Of a stretch of DNA of 64,000 nucleotides, positions 42,636 through 53,917 are shown piece by piece. A program made the position numbers and the translations under genes. Origin of the DNA: Chryseobacterium sp. BLS98 (GTDB taxonomy: Bacteria; Bacteroidota; Bacteroidia; Flavobacteriales; Weeksellaceae); the NCBI RefSeq assembly GCF_001045445.1, contig NZ_LFNF01000002.1:1116001-1180000 (forward strand). The letters run 5' to 3'. The notes below the pieces were generated by a model, which was not told the origin of the DNA, searched no databases, and worked only from the letters and a program-made list of their open reading frames with translations. Numbering within the stretch: position 1 is the first letter of the stretch; the number at the start of each line of letters is the position of its first letter.

Positions 42636-45600
42636 TTAGTTAAGGTCTTCAAATTCTTTTTTAGAACCTACAATTACATTCTGATATTCTTTAAGACCTG
42701 TACCTGCAGGGATTCTGTGTCCTACAATTACATTTTCTTTAAGACCACTCAAGAAGTCTATCTTACCAGCAACCGCTGCTTCGTTAAGAACTTTAGTGGT
42801 TTCCTGGAATGATGCTGCAGACATGAATGACTTCGTCTGAAGAGCTGCTCTTGTAATACCCTGAAGTACAGGCGTTGCTGTAGCAGGTAAAGCTTCTCTT
42901 ACTTCAACTAAAGCCTGATCTTCACGCTTAAGCTTAGAATTTTCGTCTCTTAATTCTCTTGCAGTAATCATCTGACCTGGCTTGAACTCTTTCGAATCAC
43001 CAGCGTCAACTACTACTTTAAGACCAAATACTCTATTGTTTTCTTCCAAGAAGTCAAATTTATGTTCTAATGCACCTTCAAGGAACTGAGTATCACCTCC
43101 ATCCACGATAGATACTTTCGTCATCATCTGTCTAACGATGATTTCAAAGTGCTTATCGTCGATTTTTACCCCCTGAAGACGGTAAACTTCCTGAATTTCA
43201 TTTACCAGATATTCCTGAACTGCAGTTGGACCTTTGATTCTTAAGATATCATCCGGTGTAATGGAACCATCAGAAAGTGGAGAACCAGCTCTTACGAAGT
43301 CATTCTCCTGAACAAGGATCTGGTTGGAAAGTTTTACAAGGTAAATCTTTCTTTCACCAGTTTTTGCTTCTACGATCAATTCTCGGTTACCTCTCTTGAT
43401 TTTTCCGTAAGAAACTACCCCGTCGATTTCAGTAACAACCGCTGGGTTTGAAGGGTTTCTTGCTTCGAATAATTCGGTAACTCTCGGAAGACCTCCGGTG
43501 ATATCCCCTGCTTTTGCAGATTTTCTCGGGATTTTGATCAGGACTTTACCAGCCTTGATTTTTTCACCATCGTTTACCATCAAGTGGGCTCCTACCGGTA
43601 AGTTGTATGCTTTTTGCTCAACTCCTTTAGAATCTACCACTTTCAATGTAGGTACGGCTTTCTTATTTCTGGATTCAGAGATTACTTTCTCTTCGAATCC
43701 TGTCTGTTCGTCAATTTCCAGTTGGAATGAAATACCCTGGATAATGTCTTCATACTCTACCTTACCGGCAGTTTCTGCAATAATTACCGCGTTATACGGA
43801 TCCCATCTACAGATCACATCTCCTTTTTTCACTTTATCACCTGGTTTCACAGCTAATATAGATCCGTAAGGTACGTTGGCAATCATTAATGGAGTTCTGG
43901 TTTCGTTATCTGCCACCAATCTGAATTCCGTTGAACGGGAAACCACAACTTCAGCTGTGTTACCGTTTTCATCTTCAGAAGTAATGGTTCTTACATCATC
44001 CATTTCAACGATACCGTCTCTTCTTGCAACGATAGATGGGTTTTCGGAAACGTTACCTGCAGTACCCCCCTGGTGGAAGGTTCTCAACGTAAGCTGAGTA
44101 CCTGGTTCCCCAATGGACTGTGCTGCAATTACTCCTACTGCCTCACCCATATGGATCATCTTACCTGTTGCTAGGTTTCTACCGTAACATTTTGCACAGA
44201 TTCCTTTCTTGGTTTCACAAGTTAATGGTGAACGAACCTCCACAGCTTCTAATCCTGCTTCTTCGATTCTCTTCGCCAAAGATTCAATGATCACCTGATC
44301 TGCACTTGCAATAAGCTCGTCAGTTTCAGGATCGTAAATATTATGAAGAGATACTCTACCTAAGATTCTTTCAGAGATTCTTTCAACGATCTCATCATTT
44401 TTCTTAAGTGCAGTAACTTCTGTACCTCTTAATGTTCCACAGTCGTCTTCTGTAACGATAACGTCTTGTGCAACGTCTACCAATCTTCTCGTTAAGTAAC
44501 CAGCATCGGCAGTTTTAAGAGCGGTATCCGCAAGACCTTTACGGGCACCGTGAGTAGAGATAAAGTACTCAAGGATGGAAAGACCTTCTTTAAAGTTGGC
44601 AAGGATCGGGTTTTCGATGATCTCCGCTCCGGTAGAACCAGCTTTTTGCGGTTTTGCCATCAAACCTCTCATCCCTGATAACTGACGGATCTGTTCTTTA
44701 GAACCCCTCGCCCCTGAATCAAGCATCATGTATACAGAGTTGAATCCACCTTGATCAGATTTCATTCTGCTCATGATCATTTCAGTTAATCCCGCATTGG
44801 TATTGGTCCAAACGTCAATTACCTGGTTATAACGTTCTGTATCTGTAATAAGACCCATGTTATAGTTGGCTCTAATTTCATCTACAGTTTCAATTGATTG
44901 TGCAATCATCTGTTTTTTCTCAACAGGAACCACAATATCTCCTAGTGAGAAGGAAAGACCTCCTTTGAATGCGTTTGAATATCCTAAATCTTTCATCGCA
45001 TCAAGGAACTTCACCGTTGTAGGGAAGTCTGTATCGGCAAGGATCTTACCAATAACGTTTCTTAATGATTTCTTAGTAAGAAGTTCATTAATATATCCTA
45101 CCTGCTTAGGTACAATCTGGTTGAACAGGATTCTACCTACAGAAGTTTCGATTAATCTTGTAACGATTTCTCCATCTTCTTTAACCGGAAGTCTACATCT
45201 TACTTTAGCATTTAAAGATACTCTGCCTTCAGCATAAGCGATTTCCGCTTCTTCAGGAGAATAGAATGCAAGACCTTCCCCTTTTACTTTCATATCTTCT
45301 GTAGAGCTCAGTTCTTTAGTCATGAAATAAAGACCAAGAACCATGTCCTGAGAAGGTACGGTAATAGGAGAACCGTTTGCAGGGTTCAAGATGTTCTGAG
45401 AACCTAGCATTAGTAACTGAGCTTCAAGGATCGCCTCAGGGCCTAACGGTAAGTGTACCGCCATCTGGTCACCATCGAAATCGGCGTTGAATGCTGTTGT
45501 TACCAACGGGTGAAGCTGGATTGCTTTACCTTCGATCATCTTAGGCTGGAATGCCTGGATACCCAGTCTGTGAAGGGTAGGTGCCCTGTTCAGTAGAACC

Positions 45601-46901
45601 GGGTGACCTTTCATCACGTTTTCAAGGATATCATATACTACAGGCTCTTTTCTGTCGATGATTCTCTTTGCAGATTTCACAGTTTTTACAATTCCTCTTT
45701 CAATCAGTTTTCTGATGATGAACGGTTTGTAAAGTTCTGCTGCCATATCTTTAGGAATACCACATTCGTGAAGCTGTAAGTTCGGACCTACAACAATTAC
45801 GGAACGTGCAGAGTAATCTACCCTTTTCCCTAGTAAGTTCTGACGGAAACGACCCTGCTTACCTTTCAATGAATCTGAAAGTGATTTCAATGGTCTGTTT
45901 GATTCAGATTTTACAGCAGAAGATTTTCTTGTATTATCGAATAATGAATCTACTGATTCCTGAAGCATACGCTTCTCGTTTCTCAAGATTACTTCAGGAG
46001 CTTTGATCTCCAATAGTCTTTTCAGACGGTTGTTTCTGATAATAACTCTTCTGTAAAGGTCATTCAAATCGGAAGTTGCAAAACGTCCTCCATCCAATGG
46101 AACCAATGGTCTTAGTTCTGGTGGGATAACTGGAAGTACACGCATAATCATCCACTCCGGTCTGTTGATCATTCTTGTATTGGCACCTCTCAATGCTTCT
46201 ACAACGTTCAATCTTTTCAGAGCTTCAGTTCTTCTTTGTTTTGAACCTTCATTGTGAGCTTTATGTCTTAAATCGAAAGACAATGCATCAAGATCGATTC
46301 TTTTTAAAAGATCTTCCACAGCTTCAGCACCCATTCTGGCGATGAATTTGTTCGGATCGGAATCATCAAGATACTGGTTTTCCACAGGAAGAGTCTCCAT
46401 GATGTCCAGGTATTCTTCTTCTGTTAAGAATTCCATAGCATCAAAGTCGGAACCGTCTAATTTTTTAGCAATACCCTGCTGGATCACTACATATCTTTCG
46501 TAGTAGATGATCATGTCTAATTTCTTAGAAGGAATTCCTAAAAGGTAACCGATCTTATTTGGTAATGAACGGAAATACCAGATGTGCGCAATTGGAACGA
46601 CAAGGTTAATGTGCCCGATTCTCTCTCTTCTTACTTTTTTCTCAGTAACTTCTACTCCACAACGGTCACACACAATTCCTTTGTAACGAATTCTCTTGTA
46701 TTTACCACAAGCACATTCGTAATCCTTTACGGGACCAAAGATTTTTTCACAGAACAAACCGTCTCTTTCAGGCTTATGCGTTCTGTAGTTAATAGTTTCC
46801 GGTTTTAAAACTTCCCCTCTTGATTCCTGAAGAATCGATTCCGGTGAAGCTAAACCGATGGTTATTTTATTAAATCTACTTGATTTATTTTTATTTGACA
46901 T
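42636..46901 (-). CDS. rpoC: DNA-directed RNA polymerase subunit beta'
   Basis: 1421 aa, normal length for Bacteroidota. It provides the catalytic Mg2+ site NADFDGD (Asp474, 476, 478). The N-terminal zinc ribbon is [20 protein letters not shown] (quoted in part: ECACGKYK and CDRCG), and the second zinc site ([13 protein letters not shown]) lies in the C-terminal half. Bridge helix, trigger loop ([19 protein letters not shown], quoted in part) and a sandwich-barrel hybrid domain are present. It is 84 nt downstream of rpoB and co-transcribed with it. Confidence 0.99.
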   Translation of the reverse strand: MSNKNKSSRFNKITIGLASPESILQESRGEVLKPETINYRTHKPERDGLFCEKIFGPVKDYECACGKYKRIRYKGIVCDRCGVEVTEKKVRRERIGHINLVVPIAHIWYFRSLPNKIGYLLGIPSKKLDMIIYYERYVVIQQGIAKKLDGSDFDAMEFLTEEEYLDIMETLPVENQYLDDSDPNKFIARMGAEAVEDLLKRIDLDALSFDLRHKAHNEGSKQRRTEALKRLNVVEALRGANTRMINRPEWMIMRVLPVIPPELRPLVPLDGGRFATSDLNDLYRRVIIRNNRLKRLLEIKAPEVILRNEKRMLQESVDSLFDNTRKSSAVKSESNRPLKSLSDSLKGKQGRFRQNLLGKRVDYSARSVIVVGPNLQLHECGIPKDMAAELYKPFIIRKLIERGIVKTVKSAKRIIDRKEPVVYDILENVMKGHPVLLNRAPTLHRLGIQAFQPKMIEGKAIQLHPLVTTAFNADFDGDQMAVHLPLGPEAILEAQLLMLGSQNILNPANGSPITVPSQDMVLGLYFMTKELSSTEDMKVKGEGLAFYSPEEAEIAYAEGRVSLNAKVRCRLPVKEDGEIVTRLIETSVGRILFNQIVPKQVGYINELLTKKSLRNVIGKILADTDFPTTVKFLDAMKDLGYSNAFKGGLSFSLGDIVVPVEKKQMIAQSIETVDEIRANYNMGLITDTERYNQVIDVWTNTNAGLTEMIMSRMKSDQGGFNSVYMMLDSGARGSKEQIRQLSGMRGLMAKPQKAGSTGAEIIENPILANFKEGLSILEYFISTHGARKGLADTALKTADAGYLTRRLVDVAQDVIVTEDDCGTLRGTEVTALKKNDEIVERISERILGRVSLHNIYDPETDELIASADQVIIESLAKRIEEAGLEAVEVRSPLTCETKKGICAKCYGRNLATGKMIHMGEAVGVIAAQSIGEPGTQLTLRTFHQGGTAGNVSENPSIVARRDGIVEMDDVRTITSEDENGNTAEVVVSRSTEFRLVADNETRTPLMIANVPYGSILAVKPGDKVKKGDVICRWDPYNAVIIAETAGKVEYEDIIQGISFQLEIDEQTGFEEKVISESRNKKAVPTLKVVDSKGVEQKAYNLPVGAHLMVNDGEKIKAGKVLIKIPRKSAKAGDITGGLPRVTELFEARNPSNPAVVTEIDGVVSYGKIKRGNRELIVEAKTGERKIYLVKLSNQILVQENDFVRAGSPLSDGSITPDDILRIKGPTAVQEYLVNEIQEVYRLQGVKIDDKHFEIIVRQMMTKVSIVDGGDTQFLEGALEHKFDFLEENNRVFGLKVVVDAGDSKEFKPGQMITARELRDENSKLKREDQALVEVREALPATATPVLQGITRAALQTKSFMSAASFQETTKVLNEAAVAGKIDFLSGLKENVIVGHRIPAGTGLKEYQNVIVGSKKEFEDLN

Positions 46902-46985
46902 TTGTTAGATTTTAAATTTTAGATTTTAGATTTTAGATTAATTTTTGAATGTTACCATTCAACATTTATAATTTAAAATTTAAAA
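46902..46985. repeat. Low-complexity spacer between rpoB and rpoC
   Basis: Contains a tandem heptamer close to TTTTAGA, about four copies at 46908-46936, then an AT-rich stretch (AATTTAAAATTTAAAATT). Such short repeats can vary in copy number. No terminator. Confidence 0.5.
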
Positions 46986-49900
46986 TTATTCCTCTAGTCT
47001 TACGTCTAATCCAAGACCCTGTAGCTCGTGAAGTAATACATTGAATGATTCCGGAATACCTGGTTCAGGCATAGATTCACCTTTTGCAATGGCTTCATAA
47101 GTTTTCGCTCTACCAATCACGTCATCCGACTTCACAGTCAAGATTTCTCTTAAGATGTTGGACGCTCCGAATGCTTCAAGAGCCCAAACCTCCATCTCTC
47201 CGAATCTCTGACCTCCGAACTGAGCTTTACCTCCTAACGGTTGCTGAGTAATCAATGAGTAAGGTCCGATAGAACGTGCGTGCATCTTATCATCAACCAT
47301 GTGTCCCAGTTTCAGCATGTAGATTACCCCAACCGTAGCCGGCTGTGTAAATCTTTCCCCGGTACCTCCATCATAAAGGTGGGTGTTACCGAATTTAGGA
47401 AGACCTGCTTTTTCTGTGTACTCAGTGATCTGATCAAGAGTTGCTCCATCGAAGATTGGTGTAGCGAACTTCATCCCTAATTTCTGACCAGCCCATCCAA
47501 GAACTGTTTCATAAATCTGTCCGATGTTCATACGGGAAGGTACCCCAAGTGGATTCAATACGATATCTACCGGTGTTCCGTCTTCAAGGAATGGCATATC
47601 TTCTTCACGAACGATTCTTGAAACGATACCTTTGTTACCGTGACGTCCTGCCATTTTATCCCCTACATTCAGCTTACGTTTTTTAGCGATATAAACTTTA
47701 GCCAACTTCATGATACCCGCTGGAAGCTCATCTCCGATTGAAATAGCAAATTTCTCACGGTTTTTAACTCCCTGGATATCGTTGTACTTGATTTTATAGT
47801 TGTGAATCAATTGTTTAACCAATTCATTCTTATCGTGATCTACAGTCCAGTCTGCACCGCTTACGTTTACGTAATCTTCAACTGAAGTCAGTAATTTATG
47901 AGTGAATTTTACACCTTTTCCGATGATTTCCTCATCAAGGTCGTTGGTAACTCCCTGAGAAGTTTTACCACCTACCAGTGTATTTAATTTTTCAATTAAA
48001 GTGTTTCTCAACTCATCAAACTTAGCCTTGTAAGTGTTTTCAATTTCTTCAAGTTTAAGTTTTTCTTCAGTTCTCTTCTTTTTATCTTTAATGTTTCTTG
48101 AGAACAATTTTTTGTTGATCACAACACCTCTTAGTGAAGAGTCTGCTTTTAATGAAGCATCCTTGACATCACCGGCCTTGTCACCGAAGATAGCTCTAAG
48201 AAGTTTTTCTTCAGGAGTCGGGTCAGATTCACCTTTTGGAGTGATCTTACCGATCATAATATCTCCAGGCTTCACTTCAGCACCGATTCTGATCATACCG
48301 TTCTCGTCAAGATCTTTGGTAGCTTCTTCAGAAACGTTAGGAATATCTGCTGTAAGCTCTTCCATACCTAATTTGGTATCACGAACCTCAAGAGAATATT
48401 CATCTACGTGAATTGAAGTAAACCAGTCTTCACGAACCACTTTTTCGTTGATTACGATTGCATCCTCGAAGTTGTATCCTTTCCAAGGCATGAACGCAAC
48501 CACTAAGTTTCTACCAAGAGCCAATTCTCCGTTTTCAGTTGCATAACCGTCGCAAAGTACTTGTCCTTTCTGTACCGTTTCACCGACTCTTACGTTTGGT
48601 CTCAGGGTAATAGTAGTACTCTGGTTGGTTTTTCTGAACTTGGTAAGGTTGTATGTTTTCGTAGCGGACTCAAACTGTACTAAGTCTTCGTCTTCGCTTC
48701 TTTCGTATTTAATAGTGATCTTATCAGCATCTACATATTCTACGACACCTGTCCCTTCAGCATTGATAAGGATTCTTGAATCTTTAGCCACCTGCTGTTC
48801 CAGACCTGTACCCACGATTGGAGCTTGTGGCTTCAATAGAGGAACGGCCTGACGCATCATGTTGGATCCCATCAATGCACGGTTCGCATCATCATGCTCC
48901 AGGAATGGAATCAATGAAGCTGAGATACCGGAAATCTGGTTTGGTGCCACGTCGATAAGGTTAACCTGAGAAGGTTCAACTACCGGATAGTCACCATCCA
49001 ATCTTGCAATAATCCTGTCTGTTAAGAATTCTCCGTTATCGTTCAGTTCTACGTTAGCCTGAGCAATTACTTTGTCTTCTTCATCTTCTGCATTCAGATA
49101 GATAGGATCAGCAGAAAGGTCTATCTTACTGTTTTCTACTTTTCTGTATGGAGTTTCGATGAAACCAAGGTTATTGATTTTAGCATAAATACCTAAAGAG
49201 GAGATCAAACCGATGTTTGGTCCTTCCGGAGTTTCAATCGGACAGATTCTTCCGTAGTGGGTATGGTGAACGTCACGAACCTCGAAACCTGCTCTTTCTC
49301 TTGATAAACCTCCAGGCCCTAGTGCAGAAAGTCTACGCTTGTGCGTGATCTCTGAAAGCGGGTTGGTCTGGTCCATGAACTGAGAAAGCTGGTTGGTACC
49401 GAAGAACGAGTTGATTACTGATGTTAACGTTTTAGCATTAACAAGATCAAGAGGAGTAAAAATTTCGTTATCTCTAACGTTCATTCTTTCCTTGATGGTT
49501 CTTGCAATTCTTGAAAGACCTACTCCAAACTGTCCTGCTAACTGCTCTCCAACAGTTTTGATTCTTCTGTTAGATAAGTGGTCGATATCATCAACCTCTG
49601 CTTTAGAGTTTACAAGTTCAATAAGGTGTCTTACGATAGCAATGATATCTTCTTTTGTAAGAACTTCAGTAGTGGTAGGGATATTAAGACCTAACTTTTT
49701 GTTTAGTCTGTAACGTCCTACTTCACCTAATGAATATCTCTGCTCGGAGAAGAATAATTTTTCAATGATTCCTCTTGCAGTTTCCTCATCTGGCGGATCT
49801 GCATTTCTTAACTGACGGTAGATGTACTCTACTGCTTCTTTCTCAGAGTTTGTAGGGTCTTTCTGTAATGTATTCTGGATGATAGAGAATTCATTGCTGT

Positions 49901-50807
49901 TTTCTTTGTGAATCAGGATCGATTTCACACCCGCATCAAGAATAAGATCTAAATGTTCTTTTTCAAGAATTGTTTCTCTGTCCAGGATGATTTCGTTTCT
50001 TTCGATAGAAACTACTTCTCCTGTATCTTCGTCTACGAAATCCTCAAACCAAGTGTTCAATACTCTCGCAGCCAATGTTCTTCCTTCTACTTTTTTAAGG
50101 GCAGCTTTAGAAACTTTCACTTCTTCAGCAAGGTCGAAGATCTGAAGGATATCTTTATCAGATTCATAACCGATAGCTCTTAAAAGGGTAGTTAATGGTA
50201 ACTTTTTCTTACGGTCGATATAAGCGTACATTACGCTGTTGATATCGGTTGTAAATTCCATCCAAGATCCTTTGAAAGGGATAATTCTTGAATAGTACAG
50301 TTTGGTTCCGTTTGCGTGGTAAGTCTGTCCGAAGAATACACCAGGTGAACGGTGAAGCTGCGTAACAATAACTCTCTCTGCACCATTGATGATGAAAGAC
50401 CCACTAGGCGTCATATAAGGAACCGGACCTAAGTATACATCCTGAACCACAGTCTGGAAATCCTCGTGCTCAGGGTCTGTACAATACAATTTAAGTCTTG
50501 CTTTAAGAGGTACGGAATACGTCAGTCCTCTTTCCACACACTCGTCAATTGAATAACGTGGAGAATCTACCAGATAATCAAGAAATTCCAATACGAACTG
50601 ATTTCTGGAATCGGTGATTGGGAAGTTTTCCTGGAAGGTTCTGTATAAACCTTCGTCTGTTCTGTCTTCTGGAAGGGTATCAAGCTGGAAAAAATCTCTG
50701 AATGACTCAAGCTGGATGTCCAGGAAGTCAGGAGTGATGATTTTTCCTTTAGCTGATGAGAAGTTAATTCTCTGATTCCCCCTTGTTGTTGCTGTTGTTT
50801 TACTCAT
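46986..50807 (-). CDS. rpoB: DNA-directed RNA polymerase subunit beta
   Basis: 1273 aa. The rifampicin-binding region is at about 470-500: [25 protein letters not shown] (quoted in part: [10 protein letters not shown] and [10 protein letters not shown]). Asp479, His489 and Ser494 correspond to E. coli Asp516, His526 and Ser531 and are all wild type, so the target looks rifampicin-sensitive. GRHGNKG and the C-terminal clamp helix are present. In most bacteria it follows rplL directly; here a ~5.2 kb insertion separates them and rpoB has its own promoter at 51149-51180. Confidence 0.99.
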   Translation of the reverse strand: MSKTTATTRGNQRINFSSAKGKIITPDFLDIQLESFRDFFQLDTLPEDRTDEGLYRTFQENFPITDSRNQFVLEFLDYLVDSPRYSIDECVERGLTYSVPLKARLKLYCTDPEHEDFQTVVQDVYLGPVPYMTPSGSFIINGAERVIVTQLHRSPGVFFGQTYHANGTKLYYSRIIPFKGSWMEFTTDINSVMYAYIDRKKKLPLTTLLRAIGYESDKDILQIFDLAEEVKVSKAALKKVEGRTLAARVLNTWFEDFVDEDTGEVVSIERNEIILDRETILEKEHLDLILDAGVKSILIHKENSNEFSIIQNTLQKDPTNSEKEAVEYIYRQLRNADPPDEETARGIIEKLFFSEQRYSLGEVGRYRLNKKLGLNIPTTTEVLTKEDIIAIVRHLIELVNSKAEVDDIDHLSNRRIKTVGEQLAGQFGVGLSRIARTIKERMNVRDNEIFTPLDLVNAKTLTSVINSFFGTNQLSQFMDQTNPLSEITHKRRLSALGPGGLSRERAGFEVRDVHHTHYGRICPIETPEGPNIGLISSLGIYAKINNLGFIETPYRKVENSKIDLSADPIYLNAEDEEDKVIAQANVELNDNGEFLTDRIIARLDGDYPVVEPSQVNLIDVAPNQISGISASLIPFLEHDDANRALMGSNMMRQAVPLLKPQAPIVGTGLEQQVAKDSRILINAEGTGVVEYVDADKITIKYERSEDEDLVQFESATKTYNLTKFRKTNQSTTITLRPNVRVGETVQKGQVLCDGYATENGELALGRNLVVAFMPWKGYNFEDAIVINEKVVREDWFTSIHVDEYSLEVRDTKLGMEELTADIPNVSEEATKDLDENGMIRIGAEVKPGDIMIGKITPKGESDPTPEEKLLRAIFGDKAGDVKDASLKADSSLRGVVINKKLFSRNIKDKKKRTEEKLKLEEIENTYKAKFDELRNTLIEKLNTLVGGKTSQGVTNDLDEEIIGKGVKFTHKLLTSVEDYVNVSGADWTVDHDKNELVKQLIHNYKIKYNDIQGVKNREKFAISIGDELPAGIMKLAKVYIAKKRKLNVGDKMAGRHGNKGIVSRIVREEDMPFLEDGTPVDIVLNPLGVPSRMNIGQIYETVLGWAGQKLGMKFATPIFDGATLDQITEYTEKAGLPKFGNTHLYDGGTGERFTQPATVGVIYMLKLGHMVDDKMHARSIGPYSLITQQPLGGKAQFGGQRFGEMEVWALEAFGASNILREILTVKSDDVIGRAKTYEAIAKGESMPEPGIPESFNVLLHELQGLGLDVRLEE

Positions 50808-51148
50808 AAAACTTTTAAGAAAGGGTTAAAAAATATTTTGATTTATTCAAAAATATCAGAAGAAGACGAAAAGAGAAAAGATGAAAGAGAAAAGAATATG
50901 TGGGAAAATTTTGGCGCAATTATCGGTCTTTATTCTTTGTTCTTTATTCTAAAAAGTCTTTGATCTAACTTCTAACTGCAACGCTGGTATATCTTTTCAC
51001 AGCGTAATGCAAAATATTTTTATTTACTTTTGAGGCAGAATTCGCCGCAGTATCTATATACAAGAAACCTCTTTCATTACATTTCATGAAAGAGCTGATT
51101 TTCAATATTTTATAGATTTACAAACAATTATTCGCGCCAAAAGAGGGA

Positions 51149-51180
51149 CAAAGATACAAAATTCCCATCATATAGACAAA
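51149..51180 (-). promoter_or_regulatory. Near-consensus promoter of rpoB
   Basis: On the - strand: TTTG (51180-51177), 20 nt, then TATCTTTG (51156-51149). Both elements match the flavobacterial consensus. Start of transcription about 51143, so the 5' leader is roughly 335 nt. Confidence 0.75.
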
Positions 51181-51220
51181 TAAAACTTATTCATTTTGAG
51201 ACCGTTAAAAGTTTTTAAAT

Positions 51221-51246
51221 AAAAAAGGCCGTCCCTAGGGACGGCC
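51221..51246 (-). terminator. Terminator of the large T9SS gene
   Basis: A 20-nt perfect palindrome (GGCCGTCCCT / AGGGACGGCC) followed by six T on the - strand. It insulates rpoB from the upstream gene. Confidence 0.92.
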
Positions 51247-51268
51247 AGTAGTTATATAGAGTTTGAAA

Positions 51269-53869
51269 TTATTTTACAATGATCTTATAAGATTTCATTG
51301 TTGATTTGGTTTCTATTTTCACAATATAAATACCTGCAGGCAGTGAAGCTGTGCTAATTTCGGCATTTCCTGAGAATTTACCTGACTTAACAAGCTGCCC
51401 CTGAGCAGAGAATAGCGCGTAAGTTCCCTCTTCTCTAGATTTAACATTTAAGTTTTCACCAGATTTTACCGGGTTAGGATATACATTGATATCGCTTGCA
51501 GTTGAAGTAACATCAGAACCGGTAATTCCTTTCGCAGCAGATGCCATTCCGTTTTTAGCGAATGCAGCATAAGGTGAAAGTGGAGAATCAGGAGCTCCTC
51601 TTTTTACAAGATCCGTATCTACTACAGCCTGGATACCGTCTTTATCAGCATCATTGATTCTGGAAATAAATCCTACTCCAAAGTCATCCAGGTTATCTTT
51701 ACCGATAGCCCACAAGTCATAATCGGTTCCGTTTGAATTTAAGTCAACGAAGTCCGGCTTGTCGTCTCCATCTGTATTTTTAAGAGGATATTTTAATACT
51801 CCAGAATCCGGAGAAGTTTCCAAAATATCTGCAATACCATTAGTTCCTACAGCTACACCAGCATCAATAACACCATTGTGATCTGTATCTATCTGGTTGA
51901 TTACTGATGTTGGGATACCGGATTCAAATAAATCTAAAATACCGTCGTTATCAGAATCCAAATCCAAATAGCTGGAAATTCCATCTCCTAATACCTGAAC
52001 AGGACCAAATACTCCTTCCGAGTCATCATCTTCAAATTTACCATTGTTATCAAGATCTTCTAAGGCATCTGGAATACCATCGTTATCAGAGTCAAGGTCA
52101 CATGCATCCACAATTCCATCACCATCTGTATCAATAGTAGGAGATTTGTCATTTACTGCTGTACATCCTTCTGCACAATCAGGAATACCGTTACCGTTAT
52201 TATCAATACTGTCATTACCGTTAGGACACTGATCAAAGCAGTTTGGCACTCCATCGTTATCATCATCTCTGCTGGCAAATGCATTATAGATGTAGTAGTT
52301 TTGAGGAATACGTACCCCTGTACCACTATAGAAAGTCACTTTAATACGGTTGAAAGGCTTGGTTGCTTTACCCCCTACATAGAATTTATTGGAATCTGTA
52401 GTAAAAAAGTTTCCGCTGATCAAGCTTCCTGTACTGGTGAATGTATCTGTCTGTGTATTATTATTGTAAAGTGTTACTGTAATATTTTCAAGAACACTTA
52501 CTCCAATTAAGTTTGCAGCTTTCTCTATTGTAAATCCGGCATATGTATTGGCAGGAAGCAGGCTGTTCGTGCTCACTGTAGCATAAGCTGAGAAAATACT
52601 TAGTATTGAAGCAGCAGGAATAGTGGCCGTAGCATAGTTGGAAGTATTGGTATCTACAATATTTCCAGGATCAACCATTTTCGCTAAAATAAGACCAAAA
52701 AGCCCAGGACCTGAAGTCCAGCTGGAGCCTGATACTATGTTTCCAGGAATTGCAGAACCGCTTGTCTGAATTTTATCATTACAGTCGCAAGATGCTGGCT
52801 CTTCAAATGCATAATACACTTTTAAAGATCCGATGTTAACTCCTAAAGTCTGAGTCACTTTTAAACGCACTTCGTTAAAAGGCTTCGTTGTAGTAACAGA
52901 CACTTTTTGTTTTCCACTACCAAAACCTAAAACTTTAATATTAATTAAGCCACCGCCATCAGATAATGTCTTAGAATCCTGAAGCTGGCCATATAAATAA
53001 GTTTCTACAGTAATATTTTTTAAGAATTCTGCACTTAAAAGTTTTCCTTCATCATCAGGAGAGATCACAAAACCAGCTCTGTTTCCTGCAGGATACACCT
53101 GGTTTTTATCTAAAACTCCCACCGAATAAGACCCAAGAAGTCCAGCCGGCAATACAATTGATCCGTAAGAATTCTTATCTCCATCTCCAATTCTCTCTCT
53201 GTTTTGAACAAAAGAAAGTGGAGCAATGAAGCTGCTGCTTCCTGAAACGTTTCCATCCACACCGCTTCCTGCGATAATGTCATCACAGATTCCATTGTTA
53301 TCTACAGGAACTTTAGTAGGGTCGAACGCAAAAGCATAATATACATTCATTGCACTGAAAATAGACAGTACATTGGTTTGGTATAATCTTACTTCGTTAA
53401 ATTCCTTTGTTGTTTTAAAATGAAGGAAGATTCTGTTTTTGCTTCCCCCGAATGCAGGAACTGAAAGTAAAGTACTGCTTGTAGTAGATTCCTGAAGCAC
53501 TCCGTTTTTGTAGGTGCTGATTCTTAATGAGCTTAATAGGTCTACCGTAATAAAGCTAGTCCCTAAATCCACGTTAAAACCTGTAATATAGCCAGCAGGA
53601 TACGTTGTATTTGTGTTTTTCACAGAAATACCGTTTCCGCTTACCAATGAAGCAAAGTTACCCATGCTCACACTGTTATCCAGGTTCGCATCTATTACGG
53701 GATTCATACTTCCGTTGTAGCATGCCAGACAAATACCTGAATTGTTTACAGGCTTTGCTTCCACACCCATCCCTCGGATAGGCTCATAACCTTTTTGAGC
53801 AGATAATGCCGCTGACATCATAAATATCATCAGCATGACCGCCAATTTCTCGAATAATTTTTTTGCCAT
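51269..53869 (-). CDS. Large secreted protein with Ca-binding TSP3-like repeats and T9SS domain
   Basis: 866 aa. Signal peptide of about 24 residues. Three repeats of ~150-180 residues (about 40-190, 195-350, 360-520), each containing a GxKxxTxFNExRLxxxxxL-like strand, resemble each other (KNRIFLHFKTTKEFNEVRLYQT, KVSVTTTKPFNEVRLK, VGGKATKPFNRIKVTF quoted in part). Then Asp-rich thrombospondin type 3 repeats (about 535-745: DDDNDGVPNCFDQCP, DTDGDGIVDACDLDSDNDG) that bind Ca2+, and a T9SS type A domain (about 790-866). Likely a surface or gliding-related adhesin. It lies inside the rplL-rpoB gap. Confidence 0.88.
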   Translation of the reverse strand: MAKKLFEKLAVMLMIFMMSAALSAQKGYEPIRGMGVEAKPVNNSGICLACYNGSMNPVIDANLDNSVSMGNFASLVSGNGISVKNTNTTYPAGYITGFNVDLGTSFITVDLLSSLRISTYKNGVLQESTTSSTLLSVPAFGGSKNRIFLHFKTTKEFNEVRLYQTNVLSIFSAMNVYYAFAFDPTKVPVDNNGICDDIIAGSGVDGNVSGSSSFIAPLSFVQNRERIGDGDKNSYGSIVLPAGLLGSYSVGVLDKNQVYPAGNRAGFVISPDDEGKLLSAEFLKNITVETYLYGQLQDSKTLSDGGGLINIKVLGFGSGKQKVSVTTTKPFNEVRLKVTQTLGVNIGSLKVYYAFEEPASCDCNDKIQTSGSAIPGNIVSGSSWTSGPGLFGLILAKMVDPGNIVDTNTSNYATATIPAASILSIFSAYATVSTNSLLPANTYAGFTIEKAANLIGVSVLENITVTLYNNNTQTDTFTSTGSLISGNFFTTDSNKFYVGGKATKPFNRIKVTFYSGTGVRIPQNYYIYNAFASRDDDNDGVPNCFDQCPNGNDSIDNNGNGIPDCAEGCTAVNDKSPTIDTDGDGIVDACDLDSDNDGIPDALEDLDNNGKFEDDDSEGVFGPVQVLGDGISSYLDLDSDNDGILDLFESGIPTSVINQIDTDHNGVIDAGVAVGTNGIADILETSPDSGVLKYPLKNTDGDDKPDFVDLNSNGTDYDLWAIGKDNLDDFGVGFISRINDADKDGIQAVVDTDLVKRGAPDSPLSPYAAFAKNGMASAAKGITGSDVTSTASDINVYPNPVKSGENLNVKSREEGTYALFSAQGQLVKSGKFSGNAEISTASLPAGIYIVKIETKSTMKSYKIIVK

Positions 53870-53917
53870 TTTTTTGTTTTGTTTTTGTTTTTATTTTCGT
53901 TAAAAGTTTGTGTTCTA

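Larger units (their letters stand above)
50808..51268. other. rpoB leader and terminator region, 461 nt
   Basis: From rpoB upstream: a secondary -7 box at 50849-50856 (TATTTTTG on -), an AT-rich leader of about 335 nt with purine-rich GAAGAAGACGAAAAGAGAAA near 50860, the main promoter at 51149-51180, and the terminator of the T9SS gene at 51221-51246. Confidence 0.6.

Noticed and set aside
42636..50807. Many antisense open frames across rpoC and rpoB
   Set aside because: They mirror the codon pattern of the two conserved genes and have no family resemblance or promoters.
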